Source: M3007 sp964484205
Lineage (GTDB): Bacteria; Bacteroidota; Bacteroidia; Chitinophagales; Saprospiraceae
Direction: 5' to 3'
NCBI GenBank assembly: GCA_964484205.1
Contig: CAZAEZ010000004.1
Coordinates: forward strand, 164,051 to 228,050
DNA length: 64,000 nucleotides
In this document: piece after piece, positions 7,652-14,599 of the stretch
How the letters are laid out: the number at the start of each line of letters is the position of its first letter
How positions within the stretch are numbered: the first letter of the stretch is position 1
Made by a program: the position numbers and the translations under genes
Notes under the pieces: model-generated
What the model was told of the DNA's origin: nothing
The model's database searches: none
Seen by the model: the letters and a program-made list of their open reading frames with translations, nothing else

Positions 7652-8821
7652 TCACCCGAAAATATCCTTTACCCGGTCGATAAAACTCTTGTCGTCTTTC
7701 CCGGGGTCGGGCTGGAAGCCGGGCGAATTGCGCAGTTGCTCCAACAGGCGGCGCTCTTCATCCGACACCTTTTTGGGGGTCCACACGTTGACGTGCACCA
7801 GTTGGTCGCCGCGGTGGTAGCTCTGCAGGGCCGGCAGTCCTTTTTCGCGCAGGCGGAAAATTTTACCCGATTGGGTACCCGTCGGAATTTTGATACGGGC
7901 CCGCCCGTCGAGGGTGGGCACTTCCACCTGGGCGCCAAGGGCCGCGTCGGCGATATTGATGAACAGCTCGTACATGATGTTGTTCCCCTCGCGGGTGAAA
8001 TCATCGTGCGGCAGCTCTTCGATGGTGATGATCAGGTCGCCGGGTTGGCCGCCTTTGGCGCCGGCATTGCCTTTGCCCGACATAGACAACTGAATGCCTT
8101 CGTGTACGCCGGCTGGAATATCCACATCCAGGGTTTCTTCGCCAAACACCCGGCCGTCGCCTTTGCAGACATTGCAGGCGGCACGGATGGTTTGGCCGCT
8201 GCCATTGCAGGTGGGGCAGGTGGTGGTAGTTTGCATGGCGCCGAAGGGCGTTTGCGTGATCCGGCTTACCATGCCCGAGCCGCGGCAAGTATTGCAGGTG
8301 TCTACCGAGCTGCTGTCGCGGGCGCCGCTGCCGTTGCAGGTTTTGCAGGCGATTTGTTTGCGGACCTTGATTTTTTTGCTCACCCCCGTGGCGATTTCCT
8401 CGAGGGTCATTTTCACTTTTATACGCAGGTTGGCGCCGCGTTCGCCTCTGGAGCGGGCAGTACGAAATCCGCCGCGCCGGCCGCCACCGCCGCCGCCAAA
8501 AAATTCGGAGAAAATATCGTCGGTATCAAAGCCAAACCGGCGCAGGATGTCGTCCATCGACATTCCCTCAAAACTGGTATGCCCACCGCTCATACCGTCT
8601 ACACCGGCATGGCCATAGCGGTCGTATCGGGCGCGCTTGTCGGCATCGCTCAGCACCTCGTACGCCTCGGCAGCTTCCTTGAATTTCTCTTCCGCCGATT
8701 TATCCCCCGGATTTTTGTCCGGGTGAAATTCGAGGGCTTTCTTGCGATAGGCCTTTTTAATTTCGTCCGCAGCGGCGTTTTTGGCCACGCCCAGCACCTC
8801 GTAATAGTCTCGTTTAGCCAT
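7652..8821 (-). CDS. dnaJ: Chaperone protein DnaJ
   Basis: DnaJ is the J-domain co-chaperone that delivers unfolded proteins to DnaK and stimulates its ATPase in the cytoplasm. The 389-residue product begins MAKRDYYEVLGV with the HPD motif (FHPDKNPG) at about residue 33. A Gly/Phe-rich linker follows (GGGGGGRRGGFRTARS). Four zinc motifs at about 158-225 (CKTCNGSG, CNTCRGSG, CPTCNGSG, CNVCKGDG) define a type I DnaJ. The C-terminal substrate-binding domains are complete. The frame opens at 8833, but ATG 8821 matches the family start. It lies 31 nt behind grpE on the same strand, so the two are probably co-transcribed. Confidence 0.97.
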   Translation of the reverse strand: MAKRDYYEVLGVAKNAAADEIKKAYRKKALEFHPDKNPGDKSAEEKFKEAAEAYEVLSDADKRARYDRYGHAGVDGMSGGHTSFEGMSMDDILRRFGFDTDDIFSEFFGGGGGGRRGGFRTARSRGERGANLRIKVKMTLEEIATGVSKKIKVRKQIACKTCNGSGARDSSSVDTCNTCRGSGMVSRITQTPFGAMQTTTTCPTCNGSGQTIRAACNVCKGDGRVFGEETLDVDIPAGVHEGIQLSMSGKGNAGAKGGQPGDLIITIEELPHDDFTREGNNIMYELFINIADAALGAQVEVPTLDGRARIKIPTGTQSGKIFRLREKGLPALQSYHRGDQLVHVNVWTPKKVSDEERRLLEQLRNSPGFQPDPGKDDKSFIDRVKDIFG

Positions 8822-8852
8822 TGTGTTGGTCATTGATCGACTGTGGTTGTTA

Positions 8853-9398
8853 TCATTTTCCGATCACCACTTTTGCGTAGCGGATGATCCGTTCGCCGAG
8901 TTTGTAGCCTTTCTCGATCACTTCGACAATTTTTCCCTGTACTTTTTTGGAAGGCGCGGGGATTTCCGCCACCGCTTCCTGGGTATCGGCATCGAAGGCA
9001 TCGCCGGCGTCGTAGCTCAGTTCCGAGAGGCCGAAGCTTTGCAGGGTGTGCCGGAGTTTGTGGTGGATCAGGGCAATCCCTTCGTCGAGGGCCTTGTTTT
9101 TGGCGGCCCTGTCAAAATCGTCCAAAACTGGCAGTAATGCTGTCACGATGTCACGTCCGGCCGTTTGTTTGAGTTCGAGGCGTTCTTTGGCTACATTGCG
9201 CTTGTAGTTTTCAAAATCGGAAAGCAGGTAGAGGTATTTCTTTCTGGACTCCTCCAGTTGTTGCTGCACGCTGTCTTTTTCAGCCGGGTCATTTTCAGCA
9301 TCCTGGATTGTTTTCGGGTCTTGGGTTTGGTTTTCGGCTTGCTCGGCGGCATTTTCCACGATTTCCTGTTCGTTCGTGTCCGGGCGCTTATCTTCCAT
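8853..9398 (-). CDS. grpE: Nucleotide exchange factor GrpE
   Basis: GrpE releases ADP from DnaK, resetting the DnaK-DnaJ cycle. From ATG 9398 the product has 181 residues. An acidic, Gln/Glu-rich disordered N terminus (about 1-50) leads to a long coiled-coil (QQQLEESRKKYLYLLSDFEN) carrying the ADFENYKRR-like motif. The C-terminal beta domain ends VEVIEKGYKLGERIIRYAKV, close to the family's GY.L.dRvlRpA.V pattern. An in-frame ATG at 9419 would add MLKNSST; it lies only about 6 nt from the predicted transcript start, so 9398 is mildly preferred. It is the first gene of the grpE-dnaJ pair. Confidence 0.95.
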   Translation of the reverse strand: MEDKRPDTNEQEIVENAAEQAENQTQDPKTIQDAENDPAEKDSVQQQLEESRKKYLYLLSDFENYKRNVAKERLELKQTAGRDIVTALLPVLDDFDRAAKNKALDEGIALIHHKLRHTLQSFGLSELSYDAGDAFDADTQEAVAEIPAPSKKVQGKIVEVIEKGYKLGERIIRYAKVVIGK

Positions 9399-9429
9399 GG
9401 TTGAACTGTTTTTCAACATCTGTTATTCG

Positions 9430-9461
9430 TAAAAGTATCTAGTTGTCAGGCTTTTGTACAA
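9430..9461 (-). promoter_or_regulatory. Probable grpE-dnaJ promoter
   Basis: The minus strand reads TTG, then 21 nt, then TACTTTTA, one base off TAnnTTTG. This is close to the Bacteroidota -33/-7 arrangement. No CIRCE-like heat-shock operator was seen. Confidence 0.45.
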
Positions 9462-9494
9462 TTATTATGCCCTCCGGGAATATGTGCCAATTTG

Positions 9495-10007
9495 TCAGCG
9501 GCCGGCCAGGCCTGTTTGCAGCATTTTTTCCAATTGATCGGATTTCAGGTTGACCCCCATGATTTGGCCTTCCGGGTTGATCAAAAAGGTAGTGGGGATC
9601 GAATGAATATTGAACTGCCGGGCCAAAGGTCCCTTGAACTGGTCGTACTCCACCGTATGGTATTTCCAGTAGAGCCCGTCCATTTCGACGGCCCGTTTCC
9701 AGGACCGCTCACTGGACTCGATGGCCACGCTGAAAATTTCAAAACCCTGGTCGTGATATTGCTCGTAAAGCGGTACCAAATGCCGGTTTTCAGCCCGGCA
9801 GGGGCCGCACCAGCTCCCCCAGAATTGCAGCAGCACATATTTGCCGCGCAGGTCCGACAGGCGGGCCGTTTGGCCATTGGCGAGCGTAGTTGTAAAATCG
9901 GGCGCCATTTCGCCTGCAATAAACCGCGGCTGCCGGTACTGGTAAACGGCATAGGCCACCAGCAGGCCTAAAACGACAAAGCCGAGTTTCCAAAATCGTG
10001 ATTGCAT
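9495..10007 (-). CDS. TlpA/ResA-type membrane-anchored thioredoxin
   Basis: The 170-residue product has an N-terminal hydrophobic anchor (about residues 8-24), so the thioredoxin fold should face the periplasm. The AhpC/TSA-Redoxin-like layout is clear: APDFTTTLANG, then the redox motif WCGPC at residues 66-70, then IPTTFLINPEGQI with the conserved cis-Pro. Such proteins reduce disulfides in periplasmic targets, for example during cytochrome c maturation. No cytochrome gene is adjacent, so the target is unknown. It is read on the minus strand 76 nt before grpE and could use its own promoter. Confidence 0.9.
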   Translation of the reverse strand: MQSRFWKLGFVVLGLLVAYAVYQYRQPRFIAGEMAPDFTTTLANGQTARLSDLRGKYVLLQFWGSWCGPCRAENRHLVPLYEQYHDQGFEIFSVAIESSERSWKRAVEMDGLYWKYHTVEYDQFKGPLARQFNIHSIPTTFLINPEGQIMGVNLKSDQLEKMLQTGLAGR

Positions 10008-10148
10008 CGTATTTCCAAGTTTTTTATAGATAAACTGCTCAACGTTCCGAGCCGCTTAGTGTTTATTTGTTCCTGCGTGTTGATTTGTGGTATTGAGCCT
10101 CATTCAACACGCGTGCGCCGGACAGGGTTCGGCGGTACTACACACAAA

Positions 10149-10167
10149 CGCCGAACGGAGTTCGGCG
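10149..10167. repeat. Perfect 19-nt hairpin (8-bp stem, GGA loop)
   Basis: CGCCGAACGGAGTTCGGCG folds as an 8-bp perfect stem with a 3-nt loop, 19 nt before the GTG start of the flavin reductase-like gene. Its layout is like the two hairpins at 38476-38523 (CCCGAACC-GGA-GGTTCGGG). The segment GTTCGGCGGTAC also occurs directly repeated just upstream. Confidence 0.7.
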
Positions 10168-10185
10168 GTACAAAATCCACCTACC

Positions 10186-11070
10186 GTGCTGACCATCGAC
10201 CCAACACAAATACCCACCAAAGACCTCCACCAGTACATTCTCGGCGCCGTGGCGCCCCGCCCCATTGCGTTTGCCAGCACGATGAGTGCCGACGGCGTGC
10301 CCAACCTTGCGCCCTACAGTTTTTTCAACGCTTTCAGCAGCAATCCGCCCATTCTGATCTTCTCGTCGAACCGGCGGGTGGCCAACAACACCACAAAGGA
10401 TACCCTCAAAAATGTGGAAGATACCGGGGAGGTAGTAATTAACGTCGTGCCCCATGCGATTGTTCGGCAAATGGCGCTGTGCAGCATCGAATACGGCGCC
10501 GAAGTTAATGAGTTTGAAAAAGCCGGATTGACGCCCCTGCCCTCCGAACGGGTGAGGCCATTCCGGGTGGCCGAAAGTCCGGTGCACATGGAGTGCGTGG
10601 TCGAGCGCGTCCTCCCGCTCGGCGAGTTGGGCGGCGCCGGCAACCTGGTTGTTTGCCGGATCGTGCTGATGCACATCAACGAACAGGTACTGAGCGAAAC
10701 CGGGCGCATCGACCCGCAAAAAATCGATCTGATGGGCCGCATGGGCCGTTTTTACTATGCCCGCGCCAGCGGCGATGCCGTGATGGAGGTTGTTCAGAAA
10801 GTGACGGAAATCGGGGTGGGTTTTGATGCCCTGCCCGAAGGCCTGCGCCACAGCAAAATACTCACCGGCAACGAACTGGCCCGTTTTGCCAGCCTGCAGG
10901 CCTTGCCCGGCCGGGAAGAGTCGCTGGCGCTCCTGTCCACTGATCTGGCTGCTGAAATTAAATCTGCCGGCGCCTCCCGGGAGGCGTTGCACCGCTTGGC
11001 CCAGGGGGCTCTGGTTCGGGAAGAGGTGGAGGTGGCGGCTAAGCTGGCTATGCTGGGAGAATATTTGTGA
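10186..11070 (+). CDS. Flavin reductase-like domain protein
   Basis: The product is a split-barrel FMN-binding protein of the flavin reductase-like family. Seen from about residue 10: LHQYILGAVAPRPIAFAST, then the flavin-contacting block NLAPYSFFNAFSSNPP. GEVVINVV and the C-terminal ESPVHMECVVER and VVCRIVLMHI strands complete the fold. From GTG 10186 it has 294 residues, with an extra helical C-terminal region (about 210-294) that the core fold does not need. The frame stays open to GTG 10087, but that stretch contains the hairpin repeat and is probably non-coding. The stop codon sits at the edge of a GAGTGCGG repeat. The substrate and partner are unknown. Confidence 0.87.
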   Translation: MLTIDPTQIPTKDLHQYILGAVAPRPIAFASTMSADGVPNLAPYSFFNAFSSNPPILIFSSNRRVANNTTKDTLKNVEDTGEVVINVVPHAIVRQMALCSIEYGAEVNEFEKAGLTPLPSERVRPFRVAESPVHMECVVERVLPLGELGGAGNLVVCRIVLMHINEQVLSETGRIDPQKIDLMGRMGRFYYARASGDAVMEVVQKVTEIGVGFDALPEGLRHSKILTGNELARFASLQALPGREESLALLSTDLAAEIKSAGASREALHRLAQGALVREEVEVAAKLAMLGEYL

Positions 11071-11101
11071 GTGCGGAGTGCGGAGTTGCGAGTGCGGAGT
11101 G
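11069..11101. repeat. GAGTGCGGAGTGCGG repeat, left copy
   Basis: Short direct repeats of GAGTGCGG begin inside the stop codon of the flavin reductase-like gene. An inverted copy lies at 11564-11600, so together they bracket the four-helix-bundle gene. Confidence 0.75.
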
Positions 11102-11120
11102 TTCACCTTCCCGGATGGGG

Positions 11121-11495
11121 TTATTTGTTTCCTTTTTTATTGGATTGATTTGCACGCGCTGTTTTAATAGAAGACACTGTAATGGCTAACAATTCATCTG
11201 CTTCTTTCCAGATTGGTGAAACTTGAGGCCGCCAACTTTCAGAAACAGAAACGGCAAATTCAAGCCAAAACATCGTTTCGTCCAACTCTTCCTCCACAAT
11301 CCCCATTTTAGCGATAAAATCTTTACCTGACTTGCGCCGACAAGCAGCCCTGTAATTTGCAGCACTGGATGTACTACTCCGGATCATTTGCCCCTTGATC
11401 GTTTTGTAAACTATATTTTCCGGCAATTGCTCTGCAAATTGTACGACACTCAAGGCAAACGCTTTAAAGCGGTTTTTCAACTTTTCATGGTCCAT
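11121..11495 (-). CDS. Four-helix-bundle protein (23S rRNA IVS / S23 family)
   Basis: The 124-residue, all-helical product matches the small four-helix-bundle family found in 23S rRNA intervening sequences and scattered through Bacteroidota genomes. Family features are KAFALSVVQFAEQLP at the start, QMIRSSTSSAANYRAACRRKS in helix 2 and EEELDETMFWLEF in helix 3. The molecular role is not established; related folds bind nucleic acid or form oligomers. The gene is enclosed by inverted GAGTGCGG repeats (11069-11101 and 11564-11600), and the downstream gene's 3' end is built from the repeat. This suggests the whole segment was inserted as a cassette. Confidence 0.85.
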   Translation of the reverse strand: MDHEKLKNRFKAFALSVVQFAEQLPENIVYKTIKGQMIRSSTSSAANYRAACRRKSGKDFIAKMGIVEEELDETMFWLEFAVSVSESWRPQVSPIWKEADELLAITVSSIKTARANQSNKKGNK

Positions 11496-11562
11496 AACCG
11501 GAAATTATTTTAGCATTATATTTCATGACCAAAAACTAGATCATTCCTACTCGAAATGGCGA

Positions 11563-12489
11563 TCACTCCGCACTCCGCACTCGAAATTCCGCACTCGAAA
11601 GCCGCGCTACCACAATCCCCGTCTGCCCTTTCTGCGAGCGCACATACTGCGCCAGCGGCTGTCCGGAGATCAACACGCGCTTGCCCAGCGACGAGGCATG
11701 CAGCAAATGGATGCGGCCATTTTTACGGATAGCAAATCCCTGGTGAGAAATGTCCAGGTCCTTTTTCCAGGACGTGAGGGCGATGAGGTCGCCGTCTTGC
11801 AGGAGGTGCTCGATACCGGCGATTTTTTCCTGGGGGATAAAAAACCATTCGTGGGCGTTCAGGCGCTTTTCCACTTGCCGGATCTGTTCCAGCTGCTCCG
11901 GATTTTTCAGTTCGGGATATTTGTGGGGCCGGGCGCTCATGTACCCGATTTTTGTCTGGTACCGAATGCCGCCCAAATCCCGGGTAATATTTTTCAGGTA
12001 ACCGGATTTTTCCGCCTGCAGGAGCCAGCCGGAGAAGTAGTGCATGCGCGAGGCGTAGCCGTTGATGGCGCCACCCCAGTAGCGCAGTTGCTGCACAAAA
12101 TACTGCATGGAGTCGAGGCTGGGTGCGGAGGTGCGGGCCGCCAGGGCGAGGGCAAGGCTGTTTTCCATGAATGTCCAGCAGTCGAGCTGGCGCAGGTTTA
12201 CCGTCAGGGTTTCTTCGCCGGAACTTTCCAGGGTACCGGTAGCGTAGGGCGTACCGAGGAAGGATTTGGCTACCGCCATGGTTTGCGCCGGCAGTGTTGT
12301 TTCGGCCTGTGCGAGCGGAATTTTTTCATTAAAAATGGAATAGTCCTGCGGGTCCGGGTCGGGAAAAATAGCGGCGGCAGCGGAGAGCGCGGCCAAACGG
12401 TTGGGGGCTGTCAGGGCCGCCGGGCCATGCAGGGAAACCACCGTACCGAGCGCGAGCAGCCCGGCGCCTATTCCGATTAACAAACGCAT
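11563..12489 (-). CDS. DUF1460 N-acetylmuramoyl-L-alanine amidase-like protein
   Basis: The 308-residue product has a hydrophobic signal segment (residues 1-30) and a DUF1460 core related to NlpC/P60 cysteine peptidases, thought to act on peptidoglycan fragments in the periplasm. The probable nucleophile is the Cys in LDCWTFMENS (about 103) and the His is in DISHQGFAI (about 248). LGTPYATGTLE and GDLIALTSWK are other family landmarks. The final residues, SSAEFRVRSAE, are encoded by the GAGTGCGG repeat at 11564-11600. The natural C terminus has therefore probably been replaced or extended by repeat invasion; the catalytic core is intact. Confidence 0.85.
   Translation of the reverse strand: MRLLIGIGAGLLALGTVVSLHGPAALTAPNRLAALSAAAAIFPDPDPQDYSIFNEKIPLAQAETTLPAQTMAVAKSFLGTPYATGTLESSGEETLTVNLRQLDCWTFMENSLALALAARTSAPSLDSMQYFVQQLRYWGGAINGYASRMHYFSGWLLQAEKSGYLKNITRDLGGIRYQTKIGYMSARPHKYPELKNPEQLEQIRQVEKRLNAHEWFFIPQEKIAGIEHLLQDGDLIALTSWKKDLDISHQGFAIRKNGRIHLLHASSLGKRVLISGQPLAQYVRSQKGQTGIVVARLSSAEFRVRSAE
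11564..11600. repeat. GAGTGCGG repeat, right (inverted) copy inside a coding 3' end
   Basis: CACTCCGCACTCCGCACTCG and the following 17 nt are the inverted counterpart of 11069-11101. They supply the last codons and stop of the DUF1460 gene. Confidence 0.75.
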
Positions 12490-12518
12490 ATTACTTCCGT
12501 ATTACAGACTCTTCAACG

Positions 12519-12526
12519 CGAATATA
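12519..12526 (-). promoter_or_regulatory. Weak -7 box candidate (TATATTCG) for the DUF1460 gene
   Basis: One base away from TAnnTTTG and 30 nt before the ATG at 12489. No -33 motif was seen. Confidence 0.25.
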
Positions 12527-12585
12527 ATGCCGGTTTTGAATTTTCCCTGCGGGTAAATGAAAAGTTTAGAGCAGGCAAAAATCCC

Positions 12586-12593
12586 TACTTTCG
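12586..12593 (+). promoter_or_regulatory. -7 box candidate (TACTTTCG) for the SPOR-OmpA gene
   Basis: One base off TAnnTTTG, ending 34 nt before ATG 12628. Confidence 0.35.
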
Positions 12594-12627
12594 CCCTGCA
12601 TTTGTTCAACATTAACGACATCTCTCT

Positions 12628-13341
12628 ATGTTACGAACGATCGTCCCGCTGATTTGCGCTGTCTGGTGTTGTGCGGCAACTATAGGATTGAGCCAAAATT
12701 TCCGCGTTCAGGTTGCTGCGTTTACCGATTCGGTGCCGTCCTCCTATTTCACCGACAAGGGGGTCAACGGCGTGATCGCCAGCGTGGACGAAACCGGCAT
12801 GTACCGGTATATTTTCGGCTCCTACCCTACCTACATCGATGCCGAAAAAGTGCAGCAGCAACTGATCGCCAAAGGCTTCACCTACGCTTCCATCATCGAT
12901 CTGGAGGCTCAGCGTTTGCTCACCGACCTCAGTTTTTGCAACTATTTCAAAGGCGGGCCAATCCCGATCACCGAAAACGACAGCATCCGGTTTATTTACT
13001 TCACCCTCGGCCAGTCGATCCTGCCGGAGTCGGAAAAAGCCGACCTGGAATACATGCTAAAAAAACTGAACAGTACGGCCAAATCCGACCTGCGCATCCT
13101 GGGCTACACCGATGCCGTGGGCAGCGGCAAGGCCAACCTCGAACTGGCCACAGCCCGGGCCCGCGTGGCCCGCAACTATATGATCGACCGGGGCATCGAG
13201 CCCGAACGCATGCTGCTGCGCGTTTTTGGCGAAGCTGTTTCCGGAAACATTGAAGAGGATATTGAACAGCAAAGCGAGCTGGAGGAAATCCGGAAATTGT
13301 ACCGCTGCGTGGTGCTGGTATGGCGGGAAGCGCCGGAGTAA
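12628..13341 (+). CDS. SPOR and OmpA-like domain envelope protein
   Basis: The 237-residue product starts with a signal peptide (MLRTIVPLICAVWCCAATIG). A SPOR-like region follows (about 25-90; FRVQVAAFTDSVPS, YIFGSYPTYIDAEKVQQQL), typical of binding denuded peptidoglycan glycan strands. An OmpA-like peptidoglycan-binding domain follows (about 125-235). Its motif GYTDAVGSGKANLELATARA matches the family's NxDxxGxxxxNxxLSxxRA with G-Y-T in place of the usual G-H-T. It should sit in the periplasm anchoring the envelope to the wall. It converges with the subtilase gene, with 10 nt between the stops. Confidence 0.85.
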   Translation: MLRTIVPLICAVWCCAATIGLSQNFRVQVAAFTDSVPSSYFTDKGVNGVIASVDETGMYRYIFGSYPTYIDAEKVQQQLIAKGFTYASIIDLEAQRLLTDLSFCNYFKGGPIPITENDSIRFIYFTLGQSILPESEKADLEYMLKKLNSTAKSDLRILGYTDAVGSGKANLELATARARVARNYMIDRGIEPERMLLRVFGEAVSGNIEEDIEQQSELEEIRKLYRCVVLVWREAPE

Positions 13342-13351
13342 AACAACGGGA

Positions 13352-14599
13352 TTAATCGTCAAAAATACTCTGGTCTACCGCGCTGCAGGCAAACAGGCCG
13401 GGGTGTTCCAAAAGCGTTGCAAAAAATTTCCGGCCGGCCTGCACATGCGCGGCATCGGCATGCTGAAAATAGCGGGTGTACACTGGTTTTTGCCCGCTTT
13501 TTTTCTCCACCTGATCGACCAGGCGGCGGCTTGCTGCTGATATTTCCGCACTATTGCGCTTACTTTTTTGCGGCAGCAAAATCGCTTCCAGCAGTTGCGA
13601 TTCACCGGCGCGCCGGAAGTTTTCCAAAAAGCGATTATCGATATACCTGGTTTGCAGGAATTCGGGAACCGGTACGGCCACATCCCCCAGGGATACATCG
13701 CCGAACGGCTGTTGGATTGCCTCCAGTGCAGCTTCCGGATTGACGATGCCGTAGTGGCAACGGTGCTGCCGGGCTTGTGGAAGCGACCGGGCGGTTGCAA
13801 GCAGGACATGTTTTAGTTCGGCAGCGCCGGCGTCCGGCCGGACTTGCAGGAGCCTGGCGGCCACACCCGCTACGTATGCACAAGCCATGGAGGTGCCGCT
13901 TTTGTGGCTGGTTTTGCCGTTGGGCAATGCCGAAAATATGTTGACCCCGGGGGCCAGGAGTTCGGGTTTCCGGAAAGCGCCTTCGACAAAGCTGCCGGAG
14001 AAATCAGCCACCCTGCCGTGCTCGTTTACCGCACCCACTGCCAGCGCACCCGGATAACAAGCCGGCGCATGCGCGGCGCCTTCCCCGCTATTGCCAACCG
14101 GCAGGATGGGGAGCACGCCTTTTTTCAGAAAAGCATCCAGGAAGGGGGCGAATACCGGCGTTTGCTTGCGGACCCCGACCGCCATGCAGGCTATGCGGAT
14201 ATCGAAGTTGAGCAGGGCGTCCATGCCGGCGAGCAGGTTGAGCAGGTTTTTGCCGCTGGTTGATACCGCAACGACGCACAGTCGCGCATCCGGGGCAACA
14301 CCCGAAACGCCTTGCGCCGGATCACCGCAAATGATGCCGGCGGTGTGGGTGCCGTGGGAAGCGAAAATGGCATCGGCGCCCATACTACTGGACATTTCCG
14401 TCAGACCTTCCAGGTTTGCGAAACCTGGAAGGTCTGAGCGCGTCCGAAAAACAAAATGTCCAGTAGTATGGTCGGCGCCCTCGGGCAGGGGCATTCCGTT
14501 TTCGTCAATGACGATCTGATGAGCGATTTTACCCCGGAGCGCCGGGTGCGCGGCGCTGACGCCGGTGTCGAGGTGGCCGACGAGGACGGTTTTTTTCAA
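13352..14599 (-). CDS. Subtilisin-family (S8) serine protease, last gene of the giant-protein operon
   Basis: The 415-residue product has the complete S8 triad: Asp11 in LDTGV, His82 in SHGTHTAG, and Ser near 234 in SGTSMACAYVAG, with the oxyanion Asn in PVGNSGEG. There is no signal peptide or prodomain; the catalytic Asp is 11 residues from the start, so it looks cytoplasmic or exported by a non-Sec route. The start is TTG 14599, overlapping the TGA stop of the 1324-residue gene (TTGA), which implies translational coupling. Residues 41-73 are encoded by a palindromic insertion (14381-14479) between the Asp and His blocks. About 120 residues beyond the catalytic domain are unrecognised. A role in processing the giant operon proteins is inference from context. 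Confidence 0.9.
   Translation of the reverse strand: MKKTVLVGHLDTGVSAAHPALRGKIAHQIVIDENGMPLPEGADHTTGHFVFRTRSDLPGFANLEGLTEMSSSMGADAIFASHGTHTAGIICGDPAQGVSGVAPDARLCVVAVSTSGKNLLNLLAGMDALLNFDIRIACMAVGVRKQTPVFAPFLDAFLKKGVLPILPVGNSGEGAAHAPACYPGALAVGAVNEHGRVADFSGSFVEGAFRKPELLAPGVNIFSALPNGKTSHKSGTSMACAYVAGVAARLLQVRPDAGAAELKHVLLATARSLPQARQHRCHYGIVNPEAALEAIQQPFGDVSLGDVAVPVPEFLQTRYIDNRFLENFRRAGESQLLEAILLPQKSKRNSAEISAASRRLVDQVEKKSGQKPVYTRYFQHADAAHVQAGRKFFATLLEHPGLFACSAVDQSIFDD
14381..14479. repeat. In-frame palindromic insertion with 8-bp direct repeat
   Basis: Outer arms CATACTACTGGACATTT (14381-14397) and its exact complement (14454-14470) enclose an inner perfect hairpin, TCAGACCTTCCAGGTTT (14401-14417), GCG, then its complement (14421-14437). 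TCGGCGCC occurs directly repeated at 14373-14380 and 14472-14479. Removing 99 nt would restore PEGADAIFASHGT with no frame change. Confidence 0.9.

Noticed and set aside
11121..11495. Four-helix-bundle gene as the Avd part of a diversity-generating retroelement
   Set aside because: No reverse transcriptase or template repeat is present nearby, and the sequence fits the S23-like family.
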